A program made the position numbers and the translations under genes. From Chiua virens (lineage: Eukaryota > Basidiomycota > Agaricomycetes > Boletales > Boletaceae), in contig JAHNUO010000035.1 in NCBI GenBank assembly GCA_019787685.1, positions 186,001 through 250,000 of the forward strand: a DNA stretch of 64,000 bases. The letters are read 5' to 3'. The notes below the pieces were generated by a model, which saw only the letters and a program-made list of their open reading frames with translations, was not told the origin of the DNA and did no database searches. Shown here one piece after another: positions 34,236-44,883 of the stretch. Within the stretch, counting starts at the first letter, position 1, and each line of letters begins with the position of its first letter.

Positions 34236-34479
34236 GGTTCTAGTCATTGAAATACCTGGGCAAAGACAATCAGCAGACGATTGGATAAGAGGTGGAGACC
34301 ACAGGACATGTAGAAAATGTCAGGCTTTTATACATTCTTCACTAAGTGACATGAGTCAGAAGGTAGGTCATGCACACCATAATCGCTACAGGCATACGTA
34401 CAATGCTCAATGTTTTCCGACACCATGTGCACGATGTGACTCAAAACCTGCCTGAACCTGTGCAGTGGACATGTATGTG

Positions 34480-36616
34480 ATGGATCAGGACAGCAGAAAC
34501 TCTGAACTTGACTCACAAACTTCCCGCATGGTATGACATGTCCAAGATATCCAACCTTTGAGTTTGAGCTAATGGCATGGCCACAGTGGTGCATCTCTTT
34601 TTAGTAAACTGATCTAACCAAATTGAGACATTGACACATATGGATGTAAGTATGGACAAGAATGTAAATGATGGATTCTAGATCATGTTTGGGTTTGTGG
34701 GAGACATTGGGCATGGTTTCGGACCCAAATTCCATAAGTATCTTGAGTGCCATGAACAGAATTGTACCCTGGATGACAATGAGCTCAAGAGACTAAGAAT
34801 GTTAGTAACGTACCGTTCACTCTCCCTCAGATATGAGCAATTCCTGATCTAGAAATTTGGTGTAGTTGAAATCAATTTGGAGATCACAGTGAAAGTTACA
34901 CTGTTGGATAATTATATTGTGCGCAGCAAGATGTTTGCAGATTGTTTTGTCATTCAAATGGATTGGCCAGGATACTGAGCTACTAAGGGTGTACATTAAC
35001 ATGTTCTTCATGCTAATATCGTGGTGAAGAATCCCACATCAGATGACAAGTAACTCGTGGATTGAAATGTTCATTAATGTTGCTTGATATACGCAATAAA
35101 AATGGTGCCTAACCATCAACAATGTCTATCAGGATGCTAAGAAATTCCTGAATGCAAGAAAACCCTTCCAAAGGACACCAACAGGTTCAAGACGTAAATG
35201 GCACTGGATTCAGATCTCCTGTTTCTCATCTTTGCTGAGGTGTTTTAGCAGGTAATCTGGTCGACAGAGAGCCGTCAAGTCATCTACCCCTCTGATTTGC
35301 ACCCTCCATGCCTTCACAAGAGTGGGGACACCATATTCCAAACCTCTTTCCTGTATTTGTTTCAACATCTGCTCTTCCGTTGTGCTCCGCCCTTTGCGTG
35401 TCCACAAACATTTGACAATGTACTGCCAATTAGTCAGATCATCTTCCTTGACGACAATGAAGCACAGAGTGGCTCTGCCACGGATCTGCTCGCTGTTGAA
35501 AAGAAGGCATATGATGATATACATGTCATCACCAATCTTGATTGTTGGAGAAGGATAAGGGTGAAGTTGATTCTTCCGAGAGATGATAAGCAAGAAGGAG
35601 ATTGTGGGGTCATAGCTGACAAGTTCCCTGGGTCCAAAGGCCAAAACATAGAGTATGCGAATGAAATAGCAAGTATGGCAGTGAATGGAGTAGTCGCAGG
35701 AGTTTATGCAACTGACATGGTTAAAGCAATGGAGGTAAAACCGTCGGTGTAAGATAGATAGAGCGAGAACAAAATGATGACCAGGCTGCACAGCAAATAC
35801 AGTGAAGGCTTTCCTTGCAAGCTGTTTAGCAACAGGAGAAAAATCTTGAGAGCTGCTGAGTTCTAGGAATGCCACGACATTACACCATGAGCTTCGCCCT
35901 TTGGGATCAAATGGATTGTGCATGAGGAGGGCAGCATCAGGCTTTATCTTCAAATCTACTTCTGATGGGGCAAGTTTGGTAGCTAACTCCCTGGACCATT
36001 GACATCCCATGTCTGGTAATATGGTCTTTGATTTCAACCATAGGGAGTGAAGTGTGGCCACTATGGAATTCAGCCATATTGCTGTTCTCTTTTCTTCCAA
36101 ACTGGCTCTAGGTAAGTAAGTACCCTGTTCAGTTTCAATAACAAAATTGTTGTTGGGGCCCTCTACCATGCACTGGATGGTCAGCACCCGTGTTTGGGGC
36201 CACTTCTGGGAACTTTGGATTGGCTCAGGTTGCAGAATGTGGCCACCACTCGTCTCGGATGACCCTTGCCCCTGGTCATGGGTAGTGGTGGCATGTCGAA
36301 GAATATGAGGGAGATGGATAGGCTGCCAACAATGTAACTGGGGGTTGTACAGTTGCTTTAATCGTATCATGTCTGGGATTTCAAAACCAGGTTGTAGTTT
36401 CTTGAGAGAGACATAGAAATTGAGGACAAAGTGGCTAGCATGAGTCACATTCAATTTGTTGATAATGGAGCCTTCCAGTTCACTGTGAAGGTCTTCATTG
36501 AGTGGTATCACCTGGTAAATTTTGGCAGACGTTGGAACTGACGTAGTTTTCAGAGCATAAGGTGTGAGAGATGTTATTGATGTACTTGCATCTTGAGGGG
36601 GTGTTGCAGGACTCAT
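34480..36616 (-). pseudogene. FunK1-type fungal protein kinase, decayed
   Basis: From an ATG at 36616 (MSPATPPQDASTS) a long exon runs to 35210. It contains KPDAALLMHNPFDPKGRSSW, ARKAFTVFAVQPGHHFVLAL, SYDPTISFLL, IRGRATLCFIVV and YIVKCLW (candidate ATP-binding Lys). After TGA 35212-35210 the C-lobe follows in pieces: LRLEPVGVLWKGFLAF, then TGA 35041-35039, ILHHDISMKNMLM, IDFNYTKFLDQELLISEGE, GTILFMALKILMEFG and KPKHDLESIIYILVHTY. This is the FunK1 order. The catalytic HRD reads HHD and the metal-binding DFD reads DFN; each is one CpG transition away from the normal codon (CGC to CAC, TTCGAC to TTCAAC). The kinase is therefore probably dead. Confidence 0.7.
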
Positions 36617-36744
36617 TGCAATGTTTGAGAAGGTGGACCCTTCGATGGGAAAATAAAAGAATGGCCAGCTGGCATGCAATCAAATTATTATACATGCATG
36701 TGATGACAGTGAAAAAAAATCCTTGAACTCCATTGCATTTCAGT

Positions 36745-38560
36745 TCAGGTTTGGGCAGCCTACAGCATCAGTGAACAGTAAAATTGTTTGTTCCAGTACT
36801 TGTTGAGCCAAAAGTCGCTAGAAAGTTCATAGCTAGTACTGGCATTCAAGTGTGGGTTGGCTGCCTTCCCAAAGTGTGGGATTATCTGTGCAGGTGAGTG
36901 AACATGAGGGAGAGGAATTACGTCTCCAATACAAGACCTGTCCCTTCTTGTCACATGCTTTAGGGGTGCAGGCCAGATGCAGCGTCAACAGTGCCAACAT
37001 GAAACCTCTGCACATATGCAAACAAGGTATTGATGCTGAGTACATGGAACACAAGACAGAGCTGTACTACCAAGTACCCTACAGTTTCAAAGGATGAGAG
37101 TAGCAACAAAGTTAAAGAAATATTCACACCATCAAGACCACCAGAGGGCCAGTCGCTGTCAGTTGTCTGACTTACAATTGTGAAATCATAGCAACCATGG
37201 GAATATTGTGGTGAGGGAGAGGCAATGATGAGGGTTTGGGGAGGTTCCACGAATTCTGGAGCATGCCAAGTCCGCAGTTGGACATGAATCTTTGTCCAGA
37301 TCTGTAGCTTATTGTTACGGTAGTCCTGGGTAGGGCCTAGCATAGACGCAAAAGCGCTAAGTACCAAGTGGCTGCGATAACTCAAACAACCACCACTTGA
37401 TACGTGGCATGCTGTAGAGTTCAAGGAGGTTTACTGGTCAGCGGATTGCTACCAGTGAGATGAGTTAGAACTTAGGACGTTGCCTAAGAGCGTCCTGTTG
37501 GGAATCTATACCCGAAGGACTGAGACTGCCCCTTGCGATCGGGGTTGACCGAGGTGCTGGACGTTGGTCGCAGCGACAAGGGATGGCTTAGGTTAAGCCC
37601 GAAGAGGAGCAGTGATAGAAGTGACGACGGAACAACAGGTTGGGCTGGAGTTGCGTAATCGGATCAAAGAGAGAAAAGGTAAACAGGGCAAAGGGTTAAG
37701 CCCTTGCTGAGTAATCCAAAGCAAGGGTAAGCCTTGCGGATTGAACATAGGAGGTACCTGTAGTACCAAGCGTAGTGAAAGTAGCAAAGAAAGCAAAGAA
37801 AAAGATGAATCGTAACACTTATCTGATGAAAAGGTAGAGAAATATGCAGCCTGCCTCTGTCCAGCCATGTCGTGCGCCCCCCCATTCAAACAGCAATCCA
37901 AACAGGCAAGAAGAGTGGAGCGAAGGTCAGGAAGACCGAAGGACTGATGCTTGGGAGAGTGTCATTGTCAAAGTGGGCTTGCGAGCCAAATGAATAGTGG
38001 TGGTTGAGGAAGCAAACATAGACTGAGGTAGTACATTGCTGGGAGCTGTGCAGTTGTGCAGCATGGATGCAATTTAAAAGTAATCCACGATGTTGTGGGT
38101 CAGGAAATTGTAGAGCAGTGAATTCTGAAGCTCTTTAGATGGCTCATGCTCTTCATCATTCTCTCCCTCTTCTGCCTCTCCCTCATTCTGCTCCTCTTCT
38201 CCCTTGTTGTCATCTTGTGGCTGATGTTCAAGTGTTGTGATCCTCATGGCAAGATCAAAACAGAAGCATTTGTCAACCCGATTGAGGTGGTGTGCAATCT
38301 GTGTGTAATAATTCTGATTATTTCCAGCACACACCAGATTCTTGACTTCTGTAACATGTGCATGCTCTGTAATATCTGCACTCTACTGCATCACCACACC
38401 TGACTTGTGAATTGAAGGGACGATGTGCTGAAGTAGCTTGAGGCAATGAGAGGATTGATTCAAGTAGATAAGATGCAAAGGAACAATAGAATGAGGTAAA
38501 AGGAAGGCTATCCAGCCCACTCATACAGGATCAATGTAAGGTGAGTATTTAAGAAAAGGA
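36745..38560 (-). pseudogene. Plavaka-type element C-terminal remnant, split by a solo LTR
   Basis: On the minus strand, from right to left: LLQHIVPSIHKSGVVMQ, SADITEHAHVTEVKN, NNQNYYTQIAHHLNRVDKCF, an acidic stretch of repeated Glu, then LNGGAHDMAGQRQAAYFSTF. The solo LTR (37817-37313) interrupts here. Beyond it come KLQIWTKIHVQLRTWHAPEF, PPQTLIIASPSPQYSHGCYD and DSDWPSGGLDG, then ASTSYELSSDFWLNKYWNKQ near 36.80 kb. From memory this is the conserved C-terminal region (DUF6830-like) of Plavaka-associated proteins. The N-terminal and catalytic parts are missing; the PIF/Harbinger element begins at 38618, just upstream. It is a different copy from the one at 10.7-13.1 kb. Confidence 0.65.
37313..37817. 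repeat. Solo gypsy-type LTR with 5-bp target duplication
   Basis: 505 bp with TGTTA...TAACA ends, flanked by cttat at 37308-37312 and 37818-37822. Its first 130 bp are clearly related to the LTR of the gypsy element at 16493 (shared ccaagtggctgcgataactc and accaccacttgatacgtgg); the middle is diverged. No internal sequence remains, as expected after LTR-LTR recombination. Confidence 0.92.
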
Positions 38561-38617
38561 GTGTCAAACCTTGTAGAAACAAAAGGAAAGGAAGATGTTA
38601 TGATAGTAACAACCTTG

Positions 38618-38686
38618 GAGTCTGTCCACATTGCCAAACTTATACTTCGGCAAACTTTTTACAACTTGTCAACTTCACTAAAGTGC
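38618..38686 (+). repeat. PIF/Harbinger left TIR
   Basis: 69 bp starting GAGTCTGTCCACATTGCCAA, repeated inverted at 56280-56348 with one mismatch (cttcActaaag here, cttcGctaaag there). Confidence 0.92.
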
Positions 38687-39779
38687 TGCATGCGGTGTGC
38701 TGACTACGCCACGGCCGGAGACTACCGTGACACTGGCATGACAGGTACAAGCCTAGCAGCTCTCCTGAAGGAGTTCCGCTCACTAGCCATCACTCAGAAC
38801 CCCTGCACCAACCTGAAGGACCTCTGTCCCACAGCACTTCATTGTGGGACTGTTTCCTTGCCAAGGAACAGTCGAATTGATAAAAGGCTGTCAGATTATC
38901 GACTGTGAGTACTTCAGTATCCACCATGGACCTTGATGCAGCACGAATCCTCATTCACAGTGAACTTGAGCACTGACGATGGCTTGTTTTGCTCCTTTCA
39001 ATGGTCGTTGCGCATGTCACTTACTATTACGGTCTCCTCTTTCTCTCAAAGCATGAGAAAATTCCATTCCATACCTCTATTCTGACAGGTGGAGGGTGGA
39101 TCCTTGAACTCCTCAGTGGTTACCCCAATTGGATCAAGACTTCTCTTGGCGTCTCTCATGACGTTTTTGATGCGCTCGTTCAAGTTATGAGGGAGGATGT
39201 CTTCAGGGATTCACGCCGTGGAATTTTGGTCGAAGAGCAGCTTGGGGTATTCCTATACACTTGTGTGACTGGTCTCAGTACCCGTCATGTTGCGGAGAGG
39301 TTCCAACACTCGCCAACTACAATATCCATGTATGTCTGTCGTCCACTCAGTTTCGTTATCAGATGATGACAAACTTGATAACCTTCACAGATACTTCAAA
39401 GACCTATTGGATTTTTTCTCATCTGGACACTTTTACACCTCCAATGTCAAGTTACCAACCATGGACACCCCAGTATCAACCAAGATCACCTCCGATCCCC
39501 ACTTCTGCTACTTCAGTGACTGCATTGGCGCAGTTGATGGGACTCATATCTGGGCGTTTGTGCCGCTTGAGGAGCACGTGAACATGCGGAACAGGAAGGG
39601 GTTCCTTTCTCAAAACTGCCTCTTCGTCTGCAACTTTGAGCTCCTCTTTACATATGTGGTGACAGGGTGGGACGGCACAACTGCAGATGCAACGATGTGG
39701 CATGATGCACACTCCAATGATCTGACCATTCCTGAGGGCAAGTACATCCTTGCTGATGCCGGATTTGGTGGATCAAGCA

Positions 39780-42117
39780 CACGAGGCATTTCACCTGAGT
39801 CATTGCCTCGTAAGGTTAAATTTTTTGGGATTGTAAAATCAAGTAGGTAGTGGATTGTCTGAGTCAAGGTAAATTATGAGCAAGGTTTTATTTTATTTGA
39901 GTATTCGAGTATGTACAAAATTCAAATGTAGACTCATGTAGTTCAATGTATGATTGAGGGTGAAACAAACATACCAGAGTGAAATCAGGATGGGTCAAGG
40001 GAAGTGGGGTAACTGGGACATGTCACAGCAGTCTCGGGTTGATGTAAAGGTGGGAATAGGACCTAAACAGAGTAAGTAGAGTGGGCACCAAGGGGCAAAT
40101 CAACTGGTCGCGAAACGAACGTACCACATTGAAATTGAGACAAAGGGGGATGGAGGCAAGAGGAGTGACTCGGACATGTTGGGGCTGTTTGATATTGATA
40201 TAGAGGTGGGAATGGCGGCTAAATAGACTAAATGGAGTGAGCATGAATTGACGAATCGATCGACAGCGAAACGAACGTACCAAAATGAAATCAAGATCTA
40301 GGGAGGATCGAGGCAACTGGGGAGGCTGGGATGGATCGGGGCCATTTCGGGTGGAAGTAAAAGCGGGACTGGTACCTAAATGGACCCAATGGAGTGAGTA
40401 CAAAGGGGTGAATCATTCAGTAGTGAAACGAACGTACCAGAGTGAATTGAGTTGCAAGGAGGGTCGAGGCAAGTGGGGCGACTTGGGGCATGTCGAGGCC
40501 GTTTTGCGCAGATGTAAGGGCGAGGATAGCACCTAAATATACTCAATGGAATGAGTACTGAGCGCTGAAACGATCGGGGGCGAAACGAACGCACCACAGT
40601 GAACTTGAGGTCCAAGGGGGGTCAAGGGATGTAAGGTAACCGGGACGTCTCGGGGCCGTTTCGGGTCGACATAAAGGTGTGAATGGCACCTAAATAGATG
40701 TAATAGAGCGTGCCCAGAGCAGCAAATTAACCGGTCATGAAACAAACGTACCACATTGAAATTTCGGTCCAAGGGGAGGGGAGGCAAGGGGAGCGACTGG
40801 GACATGTCGGGGGTGTTTCAGGTCGAGGTAAAGGCAGGAATAGCACCTAAATAGACTCCGTAAAGTGGTCCCCAAGCGGGAAATCAATTGGTCGCGAAAT
40901 GAACGTACCACATTGAAATTAAGGTCCAAGGGGGGAGGGGAGGCAAGAGGAGCGGCTGGGACATGTCGGGGTCATTTGAAGTCAATGTAAAGGTAGGAGT
41001 GGCGGCTAAATAGACTAAATGGAGTGAATATGAAGCGGCGAATCGATCGACGACAAAACGAACGTACCAGAGCGAAAATAAGATCTAGGGAGGGTCGAGG
41101 CAAGTGGAGTGACTGGGATGCGTCGGGGCTGTTTTGGGTCGATGTAAAGGTAGGAATAGCACGTAAATACACACAATAGAGTGATTATAAAGCGACGAAT
41201 CGATCGACAGCAAAACGAACGTACCAGAGTGAAAATAAGATCTAGGGAGGGTCAAGGCAAGTGGAGTGACCGGGATGCGTCGGGGTTGTTTTGGGTCGAT
41301 GTAAAGTTAGAAATAGCACCTAAATACACTCAATAGAGTGAGTATAAAGCGACGAATCAATCGGCGATGAAACAGACGTACCAGAGTGAATTTGAGGTTG
41401 AAGGGGGGGTTGAGGCAAGTGATGTGACCGGGATGTGTCGGGCCATTTCGGGTCGATGTAAAGTTGGGAATGGCACCTGAATACACTCAATTGAGCGTGT
41501 ACCAAGCGACGAAACGAACAGCGACGAAACGGACGTACCAGAGAGAATTTGAGGTCCAAAAGGGGGGGTCAAGGCAAGTGGGGTGACCAGGATGTGTCGG
41601 GGCTGTTTTGGGTCGATGTAAAGGTAGAAATAGCACTTAAATACACTCAATGGGGTGAGTACAGAGCGACGAACCCCTCAGCAGTGAAATGAACGTACCA
41701 GAGTGAATTTGAGGTTGAAGGAGGTCAAGGCAAGTGGGGTGACCGGGACGCGTCGGAGCCTTTCGGGTGGGTGTAAATCAGAGAATGGTACCCAAATAGA
41801 CTACATAGAGTAAGTACGAAGTGTCAAATCGACCAGTTGCGAAACGAACATACCAGAGTGTGCAACACCATGAACACACGATGTCGATTGCAGCACATAC
41901 CAAATATGGACATCGATCAGAGGCGCCAGCCGAGCCACATGGTTTCGTCGAGCAAAAAAGGAACGAATGTATTGGTAAGCGACGGTTAGAGCAGTAGCCG
42001 AAATAGCCGCGACAACCGCTCACATCCAAGAGAAGCGAGACAAACGAACTACGCGAAAAAAGCGTCGGATGGGTATGTTCAGACCGCTGTCCCACGACGT
42101 TCTCCGCTAACTTATTG
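39780..42117 (-). mobile_element. Non-autonomous Helitron copy A
   Basis: Begins with the terminal hairpin (39781-39811, slightly diverged: acgaggcatttcacctgagt) and ends gacgttctccgctaacttattg. It contains no Rep or helicase sequence; the interior is a minisatellite of about 157 bp. It is the most diverged of the four at both ends. Confidence 0.8.
39960..41870 (-). repeat. Minisatellite of about 157 bp, copy A (about 13 units)
   Basis: The anchor gaacgtacca (with variants) occurs near 39968, 40117, 40273, 40430, 40588, 40744, 40902, 41059, 41218, 41373, 41530, 41692 and 41847, a spacing of 149-162 bp. Between anchors the order is a gaggcaagtgggg tract, gactgggacatgtcgggg, gttttgggtcgatgtaaagg, gaatggcacctaaataga and agtgagtac. 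Small minus-strand frames (about 64-130 codons) recur here but differ between units. Confidence 0.9.
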
Positions 42118-42284
42118 ACGAGGCGTTTCACCCGAGTCGTTGCCTCGTAAGGTTAAATTTTTTGGGTTTGTAAATAGTGGAGTGTCTGAGTCAAGGGAAA
42201 TTATGAGCAAGGTTTGATTTTATTTGAGTATTCAAGTATGTACAACATTCAAATGTAGACTCAAGTAGTCAAATTTATGATCAA

Positions 42285-44670
42285 CAGCAAAACAAAGATA
42301 CCAGAGTGAAATTAAAATCCAGGAAGGGTTGAGGGAAGTGGGATAACTGGGACATGTTGTGGCAGTCTCATGTCAATGCAAAGGTGGGAATAGGACCTAA
42401 ATAGAGTCAGTAGAGTGGGCACCAAGGGGCGAATCAACCGGTTGCGAAACGAACGTACCACATTGAAATTGAGATATAAAGGGGAATAGAGGCAAGAGGA
42501 GTGGAGATGTCGGGGCTGTTTGATGTCGATATAGAGGTGGGAATGGTGGCTAAATAGACTAAATTGAGTGAGTATGAATCAATGAATCGATCGACAGCGA
42601 AACGAACATACCAAAATGAAATCAAGATCCAGGGAGGATCGAGGCAACTGGGGAGACTGGGATGGATCGGAGCCATTTCGGGTGGAAGTAAAAGCGGGAC
42701 TGGTACCTAAATGGACCCAATGGAGTGAGTACAAAGGGGCGAATCATTCAGTAGTGAAACGAACGTACCACAGTGAATTGAGTTGCAAGGAGGGTCGAGG
42801 CAAGTGGGGCGACTTGGGGCATGTCAAGGCCATTTTGCGCAGATGTAAGGGCGAGGATAGCACCTACATATACTCAATGGAATGAGTACTGAGCGCTGAA
42901 ACGATCGGGGGTGAAACGAACGCACCACAGTGAATTTGAGGTCCAAGGGGGGTCAAGGCATGTAGGGTAACCGGGGCGTGCTGGGGCCATTTCGGGTCGA
43001 CATAAAGGCATGAATGGGACCTAAATAGATGTAGTAAAGTGTGTCCCAAGCGGCGAATCAACCGGTCGTGAAACGAACGTACCACATTGATATTTCAGTC
43101 CAAGGGGGAGCGAAGGCAAGGGGAGCGACTGGGACATGTCGGGGGTGTTTCGGGTCGATTTAAAGGCAGGAATGGCACCTAAATAGACTCAGTAGAGTGG
43201 GCCCCAAGCGGGAAATCAATTGGTCGCGAAATGAACGTACCACATTGAAATTAAGGTCCAAGGGGGGAGGGGAGGCAAGAGGAGCGGCTGGGACTTGTCA
43301 GGGCCATTTGCAGTCGATGTAAAGATAGGAATGGTGGCTAAATAGACTAAATGTAGTGAATACGAAGCAACGAATCGATCGACGGCAAAACGAACGTACC
43401 AAAGCGACAATAAGATCTAGGGAGGGTCGAGGCAAGTGGGGTGACCGGGATGCGTCGAGGCTGTTTCGGGCGGATGTAAAGGTGGGAATGGGACCTAAAT
43501 ATGCTCAATGGAGTGAGTACCAAGTGGTGAAACGATCGGTGGTGAAACGAACACACCACACTGAATTTGAGGTCCAAGGGGAGTCGAGGCATGTAAGATA
43601 ACCGGGACGTCCCGGGGCTGTTTCGGGTCGACATAAAGATGTGAATGGCACCTAAATAGACATAATAGAGTGTGCCCCACGCGGCGAATCAACCGGTTGT
43701 GAAATGAACGTACCACATTGAAATTTCAGTCCAAGGGGGAGGGGAGGCAAGGGGAGCGACTGGGACATGTCGGGGGTGTTTTGGGTCGACATAAAGGCGT
43801 GAATGGCACCTAAATAGACGTAGTAAAGTGTGCCCCAAGCGGCGAATGAACCGGTTGTGAAACGAACGTACCACATTGAAATTTCAGTCCAAGGGGGAGG
43901 GGAGGCAAGGGGAGCGACTGGGACATGTCAGGGGTGTTTCGGGTCGACGTAAAGGCATGAATGGGACCTAAATAGACGTAGTAAAGTGTGCCCCAAGCGG
44001 CGAATGAACCGGTTGTGAAACGAACGTACCACATTGATATTTCAGTCCAAGGGGGGAGGGGAGGCAAGGGGAGCGACTGGGACATGTCGGGGGTGTTTCG
44101 GGTCGACGTAAAGGCAGGCATGGCACCTAAATAGACTCAGTAGAGTGGTCCCCAAGCGGGAAATCAATTGGTCACGAAATGAACGTACCACATTGAAATT
44201 TCAGTCTAAGGGGGGAGGGGAGGGAAGAGGAGCGGCTGGGACATGTCGAGGCCATTTGAAGTCGATATAAAGGTAGGAATGGTGGCCAAATAGACTAAAT
44301 GTAGTCAATACGAAGCGACGAATCGATCGACGGCAAACCGAACGTACCAGAGCGAAAATAAGATCTAGGGAGGTCAAGGCAAGTGGGGTGACCGGGATGT
44401 ATTTGGGCTGTTTCGGGTGGATGTAAAGGTGGGAATGGGACCTAAATATGCTCAATGGAGTGAGTACCAAGTGGTGAAACGATCGGTGGTGAAACGAACG
44501 CACCACACTGAATTTGAGGTCCAGGGGGGGTCGAGGCAAGTGGGGTAACCAGGATGTGTTGGGGCCATTTCGGGCCGACGTAAAGATTGGAATGGGACCT
44601 AAATACACTGAATGGAGTGTGTACCAAGCGACGAAACAAACAGCAACGAAATGGACGTACCAGAGAGAAT
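42285..44670 (-). repeat. Minisatellite of about 157 bp, copy B (about 16 units)
   Basis: Anchors near 42295, 42447, 42606, 42762, 42918, 43076, 43233, 43393, 43549, 43707, 43865, 44023, 44181, 44340, 44498 and 44656. Units between 43700 and 44190 are almost identical to each other (158-bp steps), suggesting recent local amplification. Confidence 0.9.
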
Positions 44671-44737
44671 TTGTCCAAAAGGTGAGGTCGAGTCGAAAGC
44701 GAAGGGACAGCCCAAAAAGGCAAGCACGTGGCATTTA

Positions 44738-44804
44738 GCGACTGAAGCGACCGACGCGACCGACGCGACCGACGCGACCGAAGCGACCGACGCGACTGAA
44801 GCGC
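44738..44804 (+). repeat. gcgaccgac microsatellite in copy B
   Basis: Short units of gcgacc(g)a(c/g/a) repeated about seven times just before the conserved 5'-end block of the Helitron. Copy C has a shorter version at 47185-47224, and copy D has only about two units near 53828. Confidence 0.8.
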
Positions 44805-44883
44805 ACAGCCGAGCGAGGAGCGAGAGAGCCGAAATAGGCGTCGGGTAAGATTCTCCCACACCCCGTTCTCCGTTAACTTATAG

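Larger units (their letters stand above)
42118..44883 (-). mobile_element. Non-autonomous Helitron copy B
   Basis: Left hairpin acgaggcgtttcacccgagt...gcctcgt at 42118-42148 and right end ccccgttctccgttaacttatag. Interior: A/T-rich leader, about 16 units of the minisatellite, then a gcgacc(ga) microsatellite and the shared gccgaaataggcgtcgggta block. It is very similar to copy C along most of its length. Confidence 0.85.

Noticed and set aside
38618..38620. Perfect 3-bp target duplication for the large PIF/Harbinger element
   Set aside because: The flanks are ttg and tta, so only a near-match can be claimed.
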